Shown here: piece by piece, positions 46,723 to 56,335 of the stretch
Layout of the letters: every line of letters starts with the position of its first letter
Position numbering within the stretch: position 1 is the stretch's first letter
From: Devosia sp.
Lineage (GTDB): Bacteria; Pseudomonadota; Alphaproteobacteria; Rhizobiales; Devosiaceae
Assembly: GCF_028290625.1 (NCBI RefSeq)
Contig: NZ_JAQGJM010000024.1
Coordinates: 109,613-173,612, forward strand
Length of the DNA: 64,000 nt
Reading direction: 5' to 3'
Made by a program: the position numbers and the translations under genes
Notes under the pieces: model-generated
The model's input: the letters and a program-made list of their open reading frames with translations, nothing else
Databases searched by the model: none
Told to the model about the DNA's origin: nothing

Positions 46723-49700
46723 GTGCAGGCGACTATCCATTCCGTCCGCGATGCGGTGCTGAGCCGCGCCGAGGCGCTGAGCGATGACGAGGCGGACTTC
46801 GCCCATTTCCTCAAGACCGCCACGCTGGCCGGCGCCGCCGAGGATCTGGTGGGACTATCCCCCGATTGGCTCGAAGCCGTGCTGCGGCGCACCTATGCCC
46901 ATGTGGGCAATTATAGCGGCACCGCCAGCAGCGTCATCCTCACGCCGCCGGAGACCGCATCGGCACCGCTGGTCATCGATATCATCTCGCCGGACATGCC
47001 ATTCATCGTCGATAGCGCGCTGGCGGCAGTTCGCGCCGCTGGTGGCACGATCCGGCTGTTCGCCCATCCGGTCATCCACCACGATGGCCGCGCGCTGAGC
47101 GTGCTGCATATCCATAGCGATCCGGTGGCGGACCTCTCCGCCATGCAGGCCGAGCTGGACGGCACCATGGCCGATGTGGGCCGCGCCGTCGCCGATTGGC
47201 AGCCGATGCTGGAGCGCGTGCGCGCCGCAGCGAAGGAATTGAGCACCTCGCCGGCCAAGAGCCGCGACGAGGCGGTGCTGTTCCTCGAATGGCTGGGGGA
47301 AAACAATTTCACCTTCCTCGGCGCACGCCAATATCGCCTGGAAGGCGCGCAATTGGTGCCCCTGCGCGAGACCGGGCTTGGCATAATGGGCGATCCGGCG
47401 CTCAAGGTGCTGCGCAGCGGCGCCGAATTCGTCGAAACCACCCCTGCTCATACCGATTTCATGGCTTCGTCCGAGCCGCTGCTGATCACCAAGGCCAATA
47501 TCCGCGCCCGCGTGCACCGGCGCCAGCACCTCGATTATGTCGGGGTCAAACTCTATGGCGCGGACGGCAAGGCCACCGGCGAATTGCGTATTGTCGGCCT
47601 GTTCACCTCGCAGGCCATGGCGACACCGCATAGCGAAGTGCCGATCATCCGGCTCAAGCTGGGCGAGGTGATGCGCCGATCCGGTGTCGATCCGCAGGGC
47701 CATGACGGCCGCGCGCTGCTCAGCGCACTCGACAGCTATCCGCGCGACGAGCTGTTCCAGGTGACCACCGACGAGCTGCTGGAGTTCACCACGGCGATTG
47801 CGGGCCTCTATGATCGCCCGCGAGTCCGGGTGCTGCCGCGTATCGACCGCTTCGACAATTTCGTCTCCATCCTCGTTTTCGTGCCGCGCGACCGCTACGA
47901 TAGCGCCGCCCGCTCGCGCATCGCCCAATACCTCGCGCAGCAATATGATGGGCGCATCTCGGCCTATTACCCGCATTTTCCTGAGGGCGACCTGGTGCGC
48001 CTGCATGTCATCATCGGCCGCGTCGCCGGCGCGACGCCGCGTCCGAGCCGTGCCGAGCTTGAGGCGCGCGTCGAGGAACTGACGGCTACCTTCGGCGATA
48101 CATTGATGGCCGCAGCCGCAGACCCAGCCACAGTCAGCGACTATCGCAACGCGTTTTCACAGGCTTACCAGTCCCGCCACGGGGCGGCTGACGCGCTGGC
48201 CGACATCGCCATTTTGCAGACTTTGACCGACGGCGCGCATATCGCCATCCGGCTGCACAACCGCACCGGCGGCGATGGCGCGCTGGGGCTCAAATTCTAT
48301 CATCACGGCAGCGCAATTCCGCTCAGCGACCGTGTCCCCATGCTCGAGGCCTTCGGCTTCCGGGTCATCGACGAGCGCACCTATACGCTGAACCCGCGCG
48401 ACGGCACCGAGCGCTATATCCACGACCTCGTACTCGCTCGCGCCGATGGCAGGGCCTTCGATATGGCCGCGCTCGGCCCTGCGGTGGAAACCGGCCTGCT
48501 GGCTGTGTGGGAAGGTCGCGCCGAGAGTGATGGGCTCAACGCGCTGGTGCTGACGGCCGGCCTGAACTGGCACGACGCCGCCCTGCTGCGCGCGCTGTCG
48601 CGCTATTTGCGCCAGATCGGCATTTCCTATTCGCAGCGCTATATCGCCCAGGTTCTGGTGACGCAGTCGGCGGCTGCGGCGGCGCTGATCCGGCTGTTCG
48701 ATGCCCGGCTCAACCCGGCCCAAACCGGCGATGCGGACGCGGCCCGCGCCGATATCGACACGGCGCTCGAAGCCATGGCGTCGCTCGACGAAGACACCAT
48801 CATCCGCCGCTTCCTCAACTTGGTGGAAAGCGCGCTGCGCACGAATATCTGGCAGCACGATGCCGATGGCAACGCGCGCCCTGCCCTGTCGATCAAGTTC
48901 GACAGCGCCAAGGTCGACGGCATGGTCGCCCCTCGCCCGTTCCGCGAAATCTTCGTCTATTCGCCGCGTGTCGAGGGCATACACATGCGCTTCGGCGCCA
49001 TCGCGCGTGGCGGTATCCGCTGGTCGGACCGGCCCGAGGATTTCCGCACCGAGGTGCTGGGGCTGGTCAAGGCGCAGCAGGTCAAGAACGCCGTGATCGT
49101 GCCGGTTGGCGCCAAAGGCGGCTTCGTGCCCAAGCGGCTGGTCGCCGGCATGGCCCGCGAGGCTTTCGCCGCCGAAGGCGTCGCGAGCTACAAAATTTTC
49201 ATCGGCGCGCTGCTCGATATCACCGACAATCTGGTGGGCAATGACGTGGCGCCGCCCAAGGACACCGTGCGCATCGACGGCGACGACCCCTATCTGGTGG
49301 TCGCCGCCGACAAGGGCACGGCGAGCTTTTCCAACACGGCCAATGCCATCGCCATCGAGCGCGGTTACTGGTTGGGCGACGCCTTCGCGTCGGGCGGCTC
49401 GGCCGGCTATGACCACAAGGAAATGGGCATTACCGCACGCGGCGGCTGGGAGGCCGTCAAGCGGCACTTCCACGAGATCGACCGCGATATCCAGAAAGAG
49501 CCGTTCACCGTGGTCGGCGTCGGCGACATGAGCGGCGACGTGTTCGGCAATGGCATGCTGCTCTCGCCCGAAATCCGCCTGCTCGCCGCCTTCGATCACC
49601 GCGATATCTTCATCGATCCCAATCCGGACCCGGTCGCGAGCATGGCCGAACGGCACCGCCTGTTCGAGCTGCCCCGCTCGAGCTGGCAGGATTACAAGGC

Positions 49701-51390
49701 GCCGATTTCCGAGGGCGGCGGGATTTTCCCGCGCAGCCTCAAGGCCATTCCGCTCAGCCCGCAGATGCGGCGCATCCTAGGCTTGGGCGGCGCCCATGCC
49801 ACGCCAGCCGAAGTTATCTCCGCCATCCTCAAGGCCGATGTGGACTTGCTGTGGTTCGGCGGTATCGGCACCTATGTGCGCGCCAGCAGCGAATCCAATC
49901 TGGCCGTAGGCGACCGCGCCAATGATGCGGTGCGTGTCACTGCCAACCAGTTGCGCGCGAAAGTGGTCGGCGAAGGCGCCAATCTGGGCACCACCCAGCT
50001 CGCCCGCGTCGAATATGCGCTGGCCGGCGGCCGGATCAATTCGGACGCCATCGACAATTCGGCCGGGGTGAACTCCTCCGACCTTGAGGTCAACATCAAG
50101 ATCGCGCTGCAACCGCTATTGGCCGACGGCACCTTCACGCAGGAACAGCGCAACGCCTTCCTCGCCTCGATGACCGAGGAAGTGGCGGCGCTCTGCCTGC
50201 GCAATAACTACCTGCAGCCGCTGGCCATCTCGCTGGCGCAGCGTGCGGGCCTGGCCGAACTGCCGGACCATCGCGAACTGATGGCTCGGCTGGAAGCGCG
50301 CGGCCTGCTCGACCGGGCCGTGGAATTCCTGCCCAGCGACGCCGCGCTCGACGCCCGCGCCGCCACCGGCAAGGCCCTGACGCGGCCCGAGCTGGCCGTG
50401 CTGCTGGCCTACGCCAAGCTGACGCTTTACGCCGACCTGCTCAATGACGGCGAGCTGGATGACGAATATCTGGCGGGCGAATTGTTCCGCTATTTCCCCG
50501 AAACGCTGCACACGACCTATCCGCACGCCGTGCAAACCCACCGCCTGCGCCGCGAAGTCATCGCCACGGTGCTGGCCAATGCCATGATCAACCGCGGCGG
50601 CCCGGCCTTCGTCACCGAGCTGACCTCGGCCTCCAGCGCCAGCGCCGGCGAAATCGCGTTGGCCTATGCGGCCACCCGCGATGTCTATGGCCTGACCGAG
50701 CTCAACACCGCGATCGATGGCCTCGATGGCGCGGTGGGCGGCGAAGTCCAACTCTCGCTCTATGCCGCGGTCGAAGCGCTGTTGCGGCAGGAGACGCTAT
50801 GGTTCCTGCGCAATGCCGACGTCACCAAGGGCCTCGCGGCCTTGGTGGCTCGCCATGCCGATGCCGTCGCCAGCCTGCGCACCCTGCTCGCCACCGCCCT
50901 GCCCGCGCCTTTGGCCACGGCAGTGGGCAATACCGCGCAAGCGCTGGTGGTGCAAAAGGTCCCCGCCGCCATCGCCCAGCACATCGCCGAATTGGGCGTG
51001 CTGTCCTTCGCCAGCGATATCGCGCTGGTCAGCGAGCGCAGCAGCGTCCCGGTCGCCGATGCGGCCGAAGCCTTCTTCGCGGTGCTGGCGCAGTTTTCGC
51101 TGTGGCCGGTCATCGAGCAGGGCCGCACGCTGGTGCTGTCCGACCGCTTCGAGCGCATGGCGCTGGACCGCGCCTTGGCAAACCTGCTGCGTGCCCAACG
51201 CGACCTGACCGCCGACGTGCTGGCGGCCGGCAGCGGTCCGATCACCGAGCGCATCGCCGCATGGAAAGCGCAAACGCCAGGTGTGGACCGCTCCGCGCAA
51301 TCGGTCGGCGAATTGACGCAAGGCACGCTGACCGTGTCGCGGCTATCGGTTGCGGCCGGCTTGCTGGCCGATATCGCGCAGGCGTCATAA
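46723..51390 (+). CDS. NAD-dependent glutamate dehydrogenase, large (about 180 kDa) class
   Basis: A 1555-residue enzyme oxidising glutamate to 2-oxoglutarate and ammonia with NAD, in the cytoplasm. It is a member of the large bacterial NAD-GDH class, with regulatory N-terminal ACT-like region, a central catalytic part (RFGAIARGGIRWSDRPEDFRTEVLGLVKAQQVKNAVIVPVGAKGGFV with catalytic Lys, and KGTASFSNTANAIAIE) and a helical C-terminus. Length is typical of the class. The GTG at 46723 follows AAGGGGAGAA; the in-frame ATG at 46561 is rejected. It is monocistronic and opposed to the sulfate operon. Confidence 0.95.
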   Translation: MQATIHSVRDAVLSRAEALSDDEADFAHFLKTATLAGAAEDLVGLSPDWLEAVLRRTYAHVGNYSGTASSVILTPPETASAPLVIDIISPDMPFIVDSALAAVRAAGGTIRLFAHPVIHHDGRALSVLHIHSDPVADLSAMQAELDGTMADVGRAVADWQPMLERVRAAAKELSTSPAKSRDEAVLFLEWLGENNFTFLGARQYRLEGAQLVPLRETGLGIMGDPALKVLRSGAEFVETTPAHTDFMASSEPLLITKANIRARVHRRQHLDYVGVKLYGADGKATGELRIVGLFTSQAMATPHSEVPIIRLKLGEVMRRSGVDPQGHDGRALLSALDSYPRDELFQVTTDELLEFTTAIAGLYDRPRVRVLPRIDRFDNFVSILVFVPRDRYDSAARSRIAQYLAQQYDGRISAYYPHFPEGDLVRLHVIIGRVAGATPRPSRAELEARVEELTATFGDTLMAAAADPATVSDYRNAFSQAYQSRHGAADALADIAILQTLTDGAHIAIRLHNRTGGDGALGLKFYHHGSAIPLSDRVPMLEAFGFRVIDERTYTLNPRDGTERYIHDLVLARADGRAFDMAALGPAVETGLLAVWEGRAESDGLNALVLTAGLNWHDAALLRALSRYLRQIGISYSQRYIAQVLVTQSAAAAALIRLFDARLNPAQTGDADAARADIDTALEAMASLDEDTIIRRFLNLVESALRTNIWQHDADGNARPALSIKFDSAKVDGMVAPRPFREIFVYSPRVEGIHMRFGAIARGGIRWSDRPEDFRTEVLGLVKAQQVKNAVIVPVGAKGGFVPKRLVAGMAREAFAAEGVASYKIFIGALLDITDNLVGNDVAPPKDTVRIDGDDPYLVVAADKGTASFSNTANAIAIERGYWLGDAFASGGSAGYDHKEMGITARGGWEAVKRHFHEIDRDIQKEPFTVVGVGDMSGDVFGNGMLLSPEIRLLAAFDHRDIFIDPNPDPVASMAERHRLFELPRSSWQDYKAPISEGGGIFPRSLKAIPLSPQMRRILGLGGAHATPAEVISAILKADVDLLWFGGIGTYVRASSESNLAVGDRANDAVRVTANQLRAKVVGEGANLGTTQLARVEYALAGGRINSDAIDNSAGVNSSDLEVNIKIALQPLLADGTFTQEQRNAFLASMTEEVAALCLRNNYLQPLAISLAQRAGLAELPDHRELMARLEARGLLDRAVEFLPSDAALDARAATGKALTRPELAVLLAYAKLTLYADLLNDGELDDEYLAGELFRYFPETLHTTYPHAVQTHRLRREVIATVLANAMINRGGPAFVTELTSASSASAGEIALAYAATRDVYGLTELNTAIDGLDGAVGGEVQLSLYAAVEALLRQETLWFLRNADVTKGLAALVARHADAVASLRTLLATALPAPLATAVGNTAQALVVQKVPAAIAQHIAELGVLSFASDIALVSERSSVPVADAAEAFFAVLAQFSLWPVIEQGRTLVLSDRFERMALDRALANLLRAQRDLTADVLAAGSGPITERIAAWKAQTPGVDRSAQSVGELTQGTLTVSRLSVAAGLLADIAQAS

Positions 51391-51527
51391 GCCCCCCATC
51401 CGCCCTACGGACACCTTCCCCCACGGGGGAGAAGGTGACAGAGCTGAGAGTTCTCAGTCGTCTCCCCTCTCCCCTCGTGGGAGAGGGACAGCTTGTGACG
51501 CGTTCAGCGGAGCAAGCAGGGTGAGGG
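51391..51527. repeat. intergenic inverted repeat, family D copy 2
   Basis: GCCCCCCATCCGCCCTACGGACACCTTCCCCCACGGGGGAGAAGGTGACAGAGC ... and CTCCCCTCGTGGGAGAGGGACAGCTTG, ending in the shared GCGTTCAGCGGAGCAAGCAGGGTGAG of the copy at 20512. It follows the dehydrogenase stop immediately. Confidence 0.8.
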
Positions 51528-51614
51528 CGCGCGATCTCACCCATCCCAAAGTCCCCCTTGCGCCAGCCGCCTCAATCGCCAAACTGCTGTTCATCAGCCC
51601 CGTGAGTACCCTCC

Positions 51615-52589
51615 ATGTCCCAGCCCCTCGCCCACTGGCTCGCCGCCGCCGTCGCCAATGATGGGGTGGATCTCAAGCTATCCGGCGTGGTGGAAACCAT
51701 CGCTGCCGCTTGTGCGGAACTGGCCGGTATTTTGCGGCTGGCGCCGATTGCCGGGCAAACCGGGCTCGCTGGCCACACCAATGTGCAGGGCGAAGCGCAA
51801 AAACAGCTCGATGTCATCTCGAACGACATATTCATCAAGCACTTAAGGAGAAATCCCGATATTTCGATTCTCGTGTCCGAAGAGCTGGATGAAGCCCTTC
51901 ACATGGAGAATCAGGGAGGCTTCGCGGTCGCCTGTGACCCGCTGGACGGCTCTTCAAATCTCGACGTAAACGTCACTGTCGGCTCGATTTTTTCCATTCT
52001 CGCCGTTGATGCAAAGAATCCGGATCTGCTGCAGCCGGGCACGAAACAGCTTGCCGCCGGATATGCCGCTTATGGGCCCTCAACCAGCGTGGTGCTGACC
52101 TTCGGTACCGCCGTCGTCTGCTTTACGCTGGATGAAAACCAGCAGTTCGTGCTGACCAAGGATGGCATTTCCGTTCCCGCCGCCTCGAGCGAATACGCCA
52201 TCAACACCGCCCGCGAACGCTTCTGGGATGACGCCACCAAGGCCTATGTGACGCAGAACGTCGCCGGGGAAACCGGGCCGGCGGGCAAGCGCTACAACAT
52301 GCGCTGGATCGGCTCGATGGTGGCCGACATCCACCGCATCCTGATGCGCGGGGGCATTTTTCTTTATCCGCTGGATAGCGAAACCACCGACAAGGGCGGC
52401 CGCCTGCGGCTGCTCTATGAGGCCAATCCGATGGCGCTGATCATGGAGGCTGCGGGTGGTGGTGCGACTACGGGGCATGGCCGTATTCTCGAAGTGGCGC
52501 CGACGGCAATCCACCAGCGCATTCCGGTGATGGTCGGCTCGAAGGACGAAGTCGAGCGGGTGAATGCGCTTTACGCGAAGCACTCATAG
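51615..52589 (+). CDS. fbp: fructose-1,6-bisphosphatase, class I
   Basis: A 324-residue enzyme hydrolysing fructose-1,6-bisphosphate to fructose-6-phosphate in gluconeogenesis or the Calvin cycle. Metal-binding motifs: Glu 89/90 in SEELD, DPLDGSSNLD at 108-117, and a later MEAAGG in LIMEAAGGGATTGHGRILEV. Length fits. Class I (eukaryote-like) Fbp is usual for alphaproteobacteria. The start lacks a strong ribosome site. It lies between the dehydrogenase and AGE gene with repeats on both sides and is probably monocistronic. Confidence 0.95.
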   Translation: MSQPLAHWLAAAVANDGVDLKLSGVVETIAAACAELAGILRLAPIAGQTGLAGHTNVQGEAQKQLDVISNDIFIKHLRRNPDISILVSEELDEALHMENQGGFAVACDPLDGSSNLDVNVTVGSIFSILAVDAKNPDLLQPGTKQLAAGYAAYGPSTSVVLTFGTAVVCFTLDENQQFVLTKDGISVPAASSEYAINTARERFWDDATKAYVTQNVAGETGPAGKRYNMRWIGSMVADIHRILMRGGIFLYPLDSETTDKGGRLRLLYEANPMALIMEAAGGGATTGHGRILEVAPTAIHQRIPVMVGSKDEVERVNALYAKHS

Positions 52590-52617
52590 TCACCCACCAT
52601 CCCGCCTCACCCACCGC

Positions 52618-52698
52618 CCTTCCCGCGGGCTTGACCCGCGGGCCACTCTCAACACGGCACATGCGGCGAGAGGCCCGCGGGTCAAGCCCGCGGGAAGG
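52618..52698. repeat. intergenic palindromic repeat, family A copy 6
   Basis: CCTTCCCGCGGGCTTGACCC and complement ending CGCGGGAAGG, loop around CTCTCAACACGGCACATGCGGCGAG, between co-directional fbp and AGE genes. Confidence 0.85.
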
Positions 52699-52826
52699 AC
52701 GGTGGGTGGGGAAAACATCGTGCTCTCAAGGAGCACCTTGCGAACCTAAATTGCAACGTTGCGACGTGGCCCCTATAACCGAAGGCAAAACAGGAACCGG
52801 CGGCTCTTCGCCGGTTGGGAGCCATA

Positions 52827-54089
52827 ATGACCAACGAGATATTTCCGCTGCCGCTTACCAATTCCAGCCCGTGGAGCGCCCGCCCGTTCCACCGCCAATT
52901 TCTTGCGCGGCAGGCCAATCGGCTGTTCGATTTTTTCCAGAAGGCTTCGATCAATCCCAAGGGCGGCTTCCACGAGCTGGATGACGAAGGCCACCCGATC
53001 AATACCGACAATGATATCCGCCAAATTCACGTCACCGCTCGCATGGTGCATTGCTTCGCCATTGGCAGCCTGATCGGCCGGCCGGGCTCCGACGAAATCG
53101 TCGATCACGGCATGCGCGACCTGTGGGACAAGCACCGCGACGCCAAATATGGCGGCTATGTGTGGGGCCACGACGACAAGGGCTTCACCGATGACAAGAA
53201 GCAGGCCTATGGCCATGCCTTCGTGTTGCTCGCCGCCTCCAGCGCCAAGCTGGCTGGCCATCCGCTGGCCGACCAGATGATCGCCGACGTGACCAAGGTC
53301 ATTAACGAGCGGTTCTGGGACGAAAAGGTCGGCGCGGTATCGGAGGAATACAATCGCGACTGGTCGCCGATCAGCGACTATCGCGGCCAGAATTCCAACA
53401 TGCACATGACCGAAGCGCTGATGGCGGCCTACGAGGCGACCGGCGACAAGGTCTATCTGGCCAAGGCCGAGCGCATCGCCAGCCACATCATCGGCAAGAT
53501 CGCGGTGCCGCTGGGGCATCGCGTCGCCGAGCATTTCAATGACAAGTGGGAGCTGGACAAGGACTATCTCGGCTCCGAGATGTTCCGCCCTGCCGGCACC
53601 ACCCCTGGCCATTGGCTGGAATGGTCGCGGCTGCTGATCCAGCTCTGGATTTTGGGCGATAAGCGCCTGTCCTGGCTGACCGACGCGGCGCGCGGCCTGT
53701 TCCGCAACGCCATCACCCTGGGCTGGGACAAAAAGTATGGTGGGTTCTTCTATAATCTCGATTGGGACGATAAGCCGCTGATGCGCGAAAAGCTGTGGTG
53801 GCCGGTCACCGAGGCGATCGGGGCGGCGTCGTTCCTCTGCGCCTATGATCGCGATCAATATTACCAGGTCTGGTATCGCAATCTGTGGGACTTCGCCGCC
53901 AATCATGTGATCGATCACGAGCGCGGCGGCTGGCGGTCGGAACTACGCGAGGATTTGACCCCCGCCTCGCGCCTGTTCACCGGCAAGCCCGATATCTACC
54001 ACGCGCTGCAGGCCTGCTTGATCCCGCTCTATCCTTCGATCGGCGGCATCACTGCCGCGATCATCAAGACCGACCACGGCAAGCACTAG
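52827..54089 (+). CDS. AGE-family sugar epimerase/isomerase (mannose isomerase / YihS-like)
   Basis: A 420-residue (alpha/alpha)6 barrel enzyme of the N-acylglucosamine 2-epimerase family. Seen: GFHELDDEG near residue 50, DIRQIHVTARMVHCFAIG near 68-85, GHAFVLLAAS near 131, EYLGSEMFRPAGTTPGHWLEWSRLLIQL around 250-275 (His and Glu) and KPDIYHALQACLIPL near the end. This set is shared with mannose isomerase and YihS sulfoquinovose isomerase. The exact sugar is unknown. ATG 52827 follows GGGAG; a TTG-started extension is rejected. Confidence 0.87.
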   Translation: MTNEIFPLPLTNSSPWSARPFHRQFLARQANRLFDFFQKASINPKGGFHELDDEGHPINTDNDIRQIHVTARMVHCFAIGSLIGRPGSDEIVDHGMRDLWDKHRDAKYGGYVWGHDDKGFTDDKKQAYGHAFVLLAASSAKLAGHPLADQMIADVTKVINERFWDEKVGAVSEEYNRDWSPISDYRGQNSNMHMTEALMAAYEATGDKVYLAKAERIASHIIGKIAVPLGHRVAEHFNDKWELDKDYLGSEMFRPAGTTPGHWLEWSRLLIQLWILGDKRLSWLTDAARGLFRNAITLGWDKKYGGFFYNLDWDDKPLMREKLWWPVTEAIGAASFLCAYDRDQYYQVWYRNLWDFAANHVIDHERGGWRSELREDLTPASRLFTGKPDIYHALQACLIPLYPSIGGITAAIIKTDHGKH

Positions 54090-54144
54090 CTCCTGGGCAC
54101 AGATGGGGTTGGGTCGGAAAATGGGGGCATATTCCCACCCCTCC

Positions 54145-54225
54145 GAGTCATCCCCGCGAAAGGCGGGACCTCTGTTTTCTGGCACGCTCGGCAAACGGAG
54201 GTTCCCGCCTTCGCGGGAATGACTC
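54145..54225. repeat. intergenic inverted repeat, family C copy 1
   Basis: GAGTCATCCCCGCGAAAGGCGGGACCTC and its complement GAGGTTCCCGCCTTCGCGGGAATGACTC around a 26-bp loop. It shares the ATTCCCGCGAAAGCGGGAA core with the copies at 35485 and 55131. Confidence 0.8.
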
Positions 54226-54301
54226 CGTGAAAATGCCGGTCCGTTCTGGCTCTGCCACGTTTCCGGCGCTCACGCGTTGAGTGTCGGAAACGGAGAGCAC
54301 A

Positions 54302-55087
54302 ATGACCGATCTGACAGGCAAAGTGGCGCTGGTGACGGGAGCGGGTTCGGGCATCGGCAAGGCCGCGGCGCTGAGCTTGGGCATGGCTGGGGCGAATGTG
54401 GTGGTGATGAGCCGCACCGCATCGGAAGTCGACCAGACCGCCAGCGAAATCCGCAGTGCCGGTGGCGAGTCGCTGGCGCTGAGCGCCGACACTTCGGACG
54501 ACGCGGCGATGGCCGAACTGGTCAACCGCGCGGTCAGCCACTATGGCCGGCTCGATATCGTCGTTGCCAATGCCGGGATCAATGGCGTCTGGGCACCGAT
54601 CGAAAGCCTCAAACCCGAGGAGTGGGACAAGACTATCGCGGTCAACCTGCGCGGTACCTACCTGACTATCCATTATGCCGTGCCGCATCTGGCGCGTGCG
54701 GGCGGTGGCTCGATCATCGTGGTGTCCTCGATCAATGGCACCCGCACCTTCACCACGCCGGGCGCGAGCGCCTATTCGGTCACCAAGGCCGGGCAGTTGG
54801 CGCTAGTGCAGCAATTGGCGCTGGAACTGGGCGACCGGAAAATCCGCATCAATGCGCTATGCCCCGGGGCGATCGAGTCGGAGATTTCCGACAATACCGA
54901 GCAGCGTGGCAAAGAACTCACCGAAGTGCCGGTGGAGTTTCCCGAGGGGGATATTCCGCTGACGGATGGCGCGAAAGGCAAGGCGCAGGATGTTGCGGAC
55001 GCGGTGCTGTTTCTGGCGTCGAACGCCTCGCGGCATATTACCGGGACGCCGATCTGGATCGATGGCGGGCAAAGTTTGCTGCGGTAG
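54302..55087 (+). CDS. short-chain dehydrogenase/reductase (SDR)
   Basis: A 261-residue classical SDR. Cofactor motif TGAGSGIG at about residues 12-19, NAG at 90-92, catalytic Ser in VSSINGT near 141, and YSVTK with Tyr 158 and Lys 162. The C-terminal tail IWIDGGQSLLR is usual. NAD or NADP preference is not clear. The ATG at 54302 follows GGAGAGCACA. It follows the AGE gene after a repeat, so it may act on the same sugar, but is separately positioned. Confidence 0.9.
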   Translation: MTDLTGKVALVTGAGSGIGKAAALSLGMAGANVVVMSRTASEVDQTASEIRSAGGESLALSADTSDDAAMAELVNRAVSHYGRLDIVVANAGINGVWAPIESLKPEEWDKTIAVNLRGTYLTIHYAVPHLARAGGGSIIVVSSINGTRTFTTPGASAYSVTKAGQLALVQQLALELGDRKIRINALCPGAIESEISDNTEQRGKELTEVPVEFPEGDIPLTDGAKGKAQDVADAVLFLASNASRHITGTPIWIDGGQSLLR

Positions 55088-55130
55088 GCGGATGTCGCGG
55101 CAGTCACCTCGAACGGGCCTAAAACCACGG

Positions 55131-55209
55131 CGTCATTCCCGCGAAAGCGGGAACCCATCTCTCTGTGAGCGTCCAGTAAGAGTGGGTTCCCGCTTTCGCG
55201 GGAATGACG
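55131..55209. repeat. intergenic inverted repeat, family C copy 2
   Basis: CGTCATTCCCGCGAAAGCGGGAACCCA (55131-55157) pairs perfectly with 55183-55209. It is a 27-bp arm pair with 25-bp loop, between SDR and nadC. Confidence 0.85.
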
Positions 55210-55242
55210 CTGATGGAAGACAATGACGCCGCGCTGGGCAGA

Positions 55243-55375
55243 CACCCTCACCCGCCCTCCGCTTCGCTCGGGCACCCTCTCCCCGACGGGGAGAGGAATT
55301 CTGATAGCTCGGCGCTTCTTATTCTTCTCACCGTCGGGAGAGGTGGCTCGGCGCAGCCGAGACGGATGAGGGTGC
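55243..55375. repeat. long intergenic inverted repeat of another type
   Basis: CACCCTCA (55243-55250) and TGAGGGTG (55367-55374) with inner pairs CCTCCGCTTCGCTCGG, CTCTCCCCGACGGGGAGAGG and ACCGTCGGGAGAGGT, plus GGCTCGGCGCAGCCGAGAC. It may fold as a multi-branch hairpin. No second copy was seen here. Confidence 0.65.
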
Positions 55376-55459
55376 CCTTTCAAGTCAACTACAATCCTCC
55401 TGGCCAGTTGCAACCGCACCTTGCCGCGCGTACATCAGCGGCTTGCAATGAGAACAGCC

Positions 55460-56332
55460 ATGCCCCGCCCGACCAGTTTTGCTGCCCAACTTCCCCACCT
55501 TCTGGTGGAGCGTGCCGTCATGGCTGCGCTGGAGGAGGATTTGGGCCTGGCCGGCGACCTGACCAGTCAGGCGACGCTTGCCCCAAGCGCGACCGCTACC
55601 GCGACGCTGTCTGCGCGTGAGCCCGGCACCATTGCAGGCCTCGATCTCGCTGCTGCGGCGTTCCGGCTGGTGGGCGTGGGCGTCACCTTCACGCCGCAGA
55701 TTGCCGATGGATCGCGGATCGCTGCCGGCGGCGTGGTTGCCACCGTGGCCGGCCCTGCCCGGCTGGTGATGTCGGCCGAGCGCGTGGCGTTGAATTTCCT
55801 CAATCATCTCAGTGGTATCGCAACGCTGACGCGAACCTACGCGGACGCCGTTGAAGGCACCAATGCCCGTATCTGCGACACGCGGAAAACCATTCCGGGC
55901 CTGCGCGCCTTTCAGAAATACGCTGTGCGCTGCGGTGGCGGCTCCAATCACCGCTACTCGCTCGATGACGCCATCCTCATCAAGGACAACCACATCGCCG
56001 TCGCCGGCAGCGTCACCGCCGCCTATCAGGCGGCCGCCGCCTTTGCGGGCCATCTCGTCGCTATCGAAATCGAGGTCACGACGCTGGCCGAGTTGGACGA
56101 AGCGCTGGCCGCTGGCGCCCGCATCGTGCTGCTCGACAATATGGACAATGCCATGCTGGCCGACGCCGTCGCGCTCAATGCCGGCCGCGCCCGGCTCGAA
56201 GCCTCCGGCAACGTCAAGCTCGACCGGGTGCGCTCGATTGCCGAAACCGGGGTCGATTTCATCTCCACCAGCCAGATTACCATGGGCGCCAAGCCGCTCG
56301 ATCTGGGCCTCGATGTGACGATCGGGGGCTGA
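55460..56332 (+). CDS. nadC: nicotinate-nucleotide pyrophosphorylase (quinolinate phosphoribosyltransferase) NadC
   Basis: A 290-residue NAD-biosynthesis enzyme converting quinolinate and PRPP to nicotinate mononucleotide. Seen: PHLLVERAVMAALEEDLGLAGDLTS near the start, RICDTRKTIPGLRAFQKYAVRCGGGSNHRYSLDDAILIKDNHIA around 140-185 (substrate-binding Arg, Lys and His), and IEIEVTTLAEL, then LLDNM and the DFISTSQIT tail. The start is uncertain: ATGs at 55448 and 55460 both precede the conserved region without a clear ribosome site. It runs into cysQ with 3 bp between, so the two are one operon. No nadA or nadB is seen here. Confidence 0.93.
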   Translation: MPRPTSFAAQLPHLLVERAVMAALEEDLGLAGDLTSQATLAPSATATATLSAREPGTIAGLDLAAAAFRLVGVGVTFTPQIADGSRIAAGGVVATVAGPARLVMSAERVALNFLNHLSGIATLTRTYADAVEGTNARICDTRKTIPGLRAFQKYAVRCGGGSNHRYSLDDAILIKDNHIAVAGSVTAAYQAAAAFAGHLVAIEIEVTTLAELDEALAAGARIVLLDNMDNAMLADAVALNAGRARLEASGNVKLDRVRSIAETGVDFISTSQITMGAKPLDLGLDVTIGG

Positions 56333-56335
56333 GCC

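Noticed and set aside
48157..49656. A 499-codon minus-strand frame inside glutamate dehydrogenase
   Set aside because: Antisense shadow of the dehydrogenase; composition typical of shadow frames.
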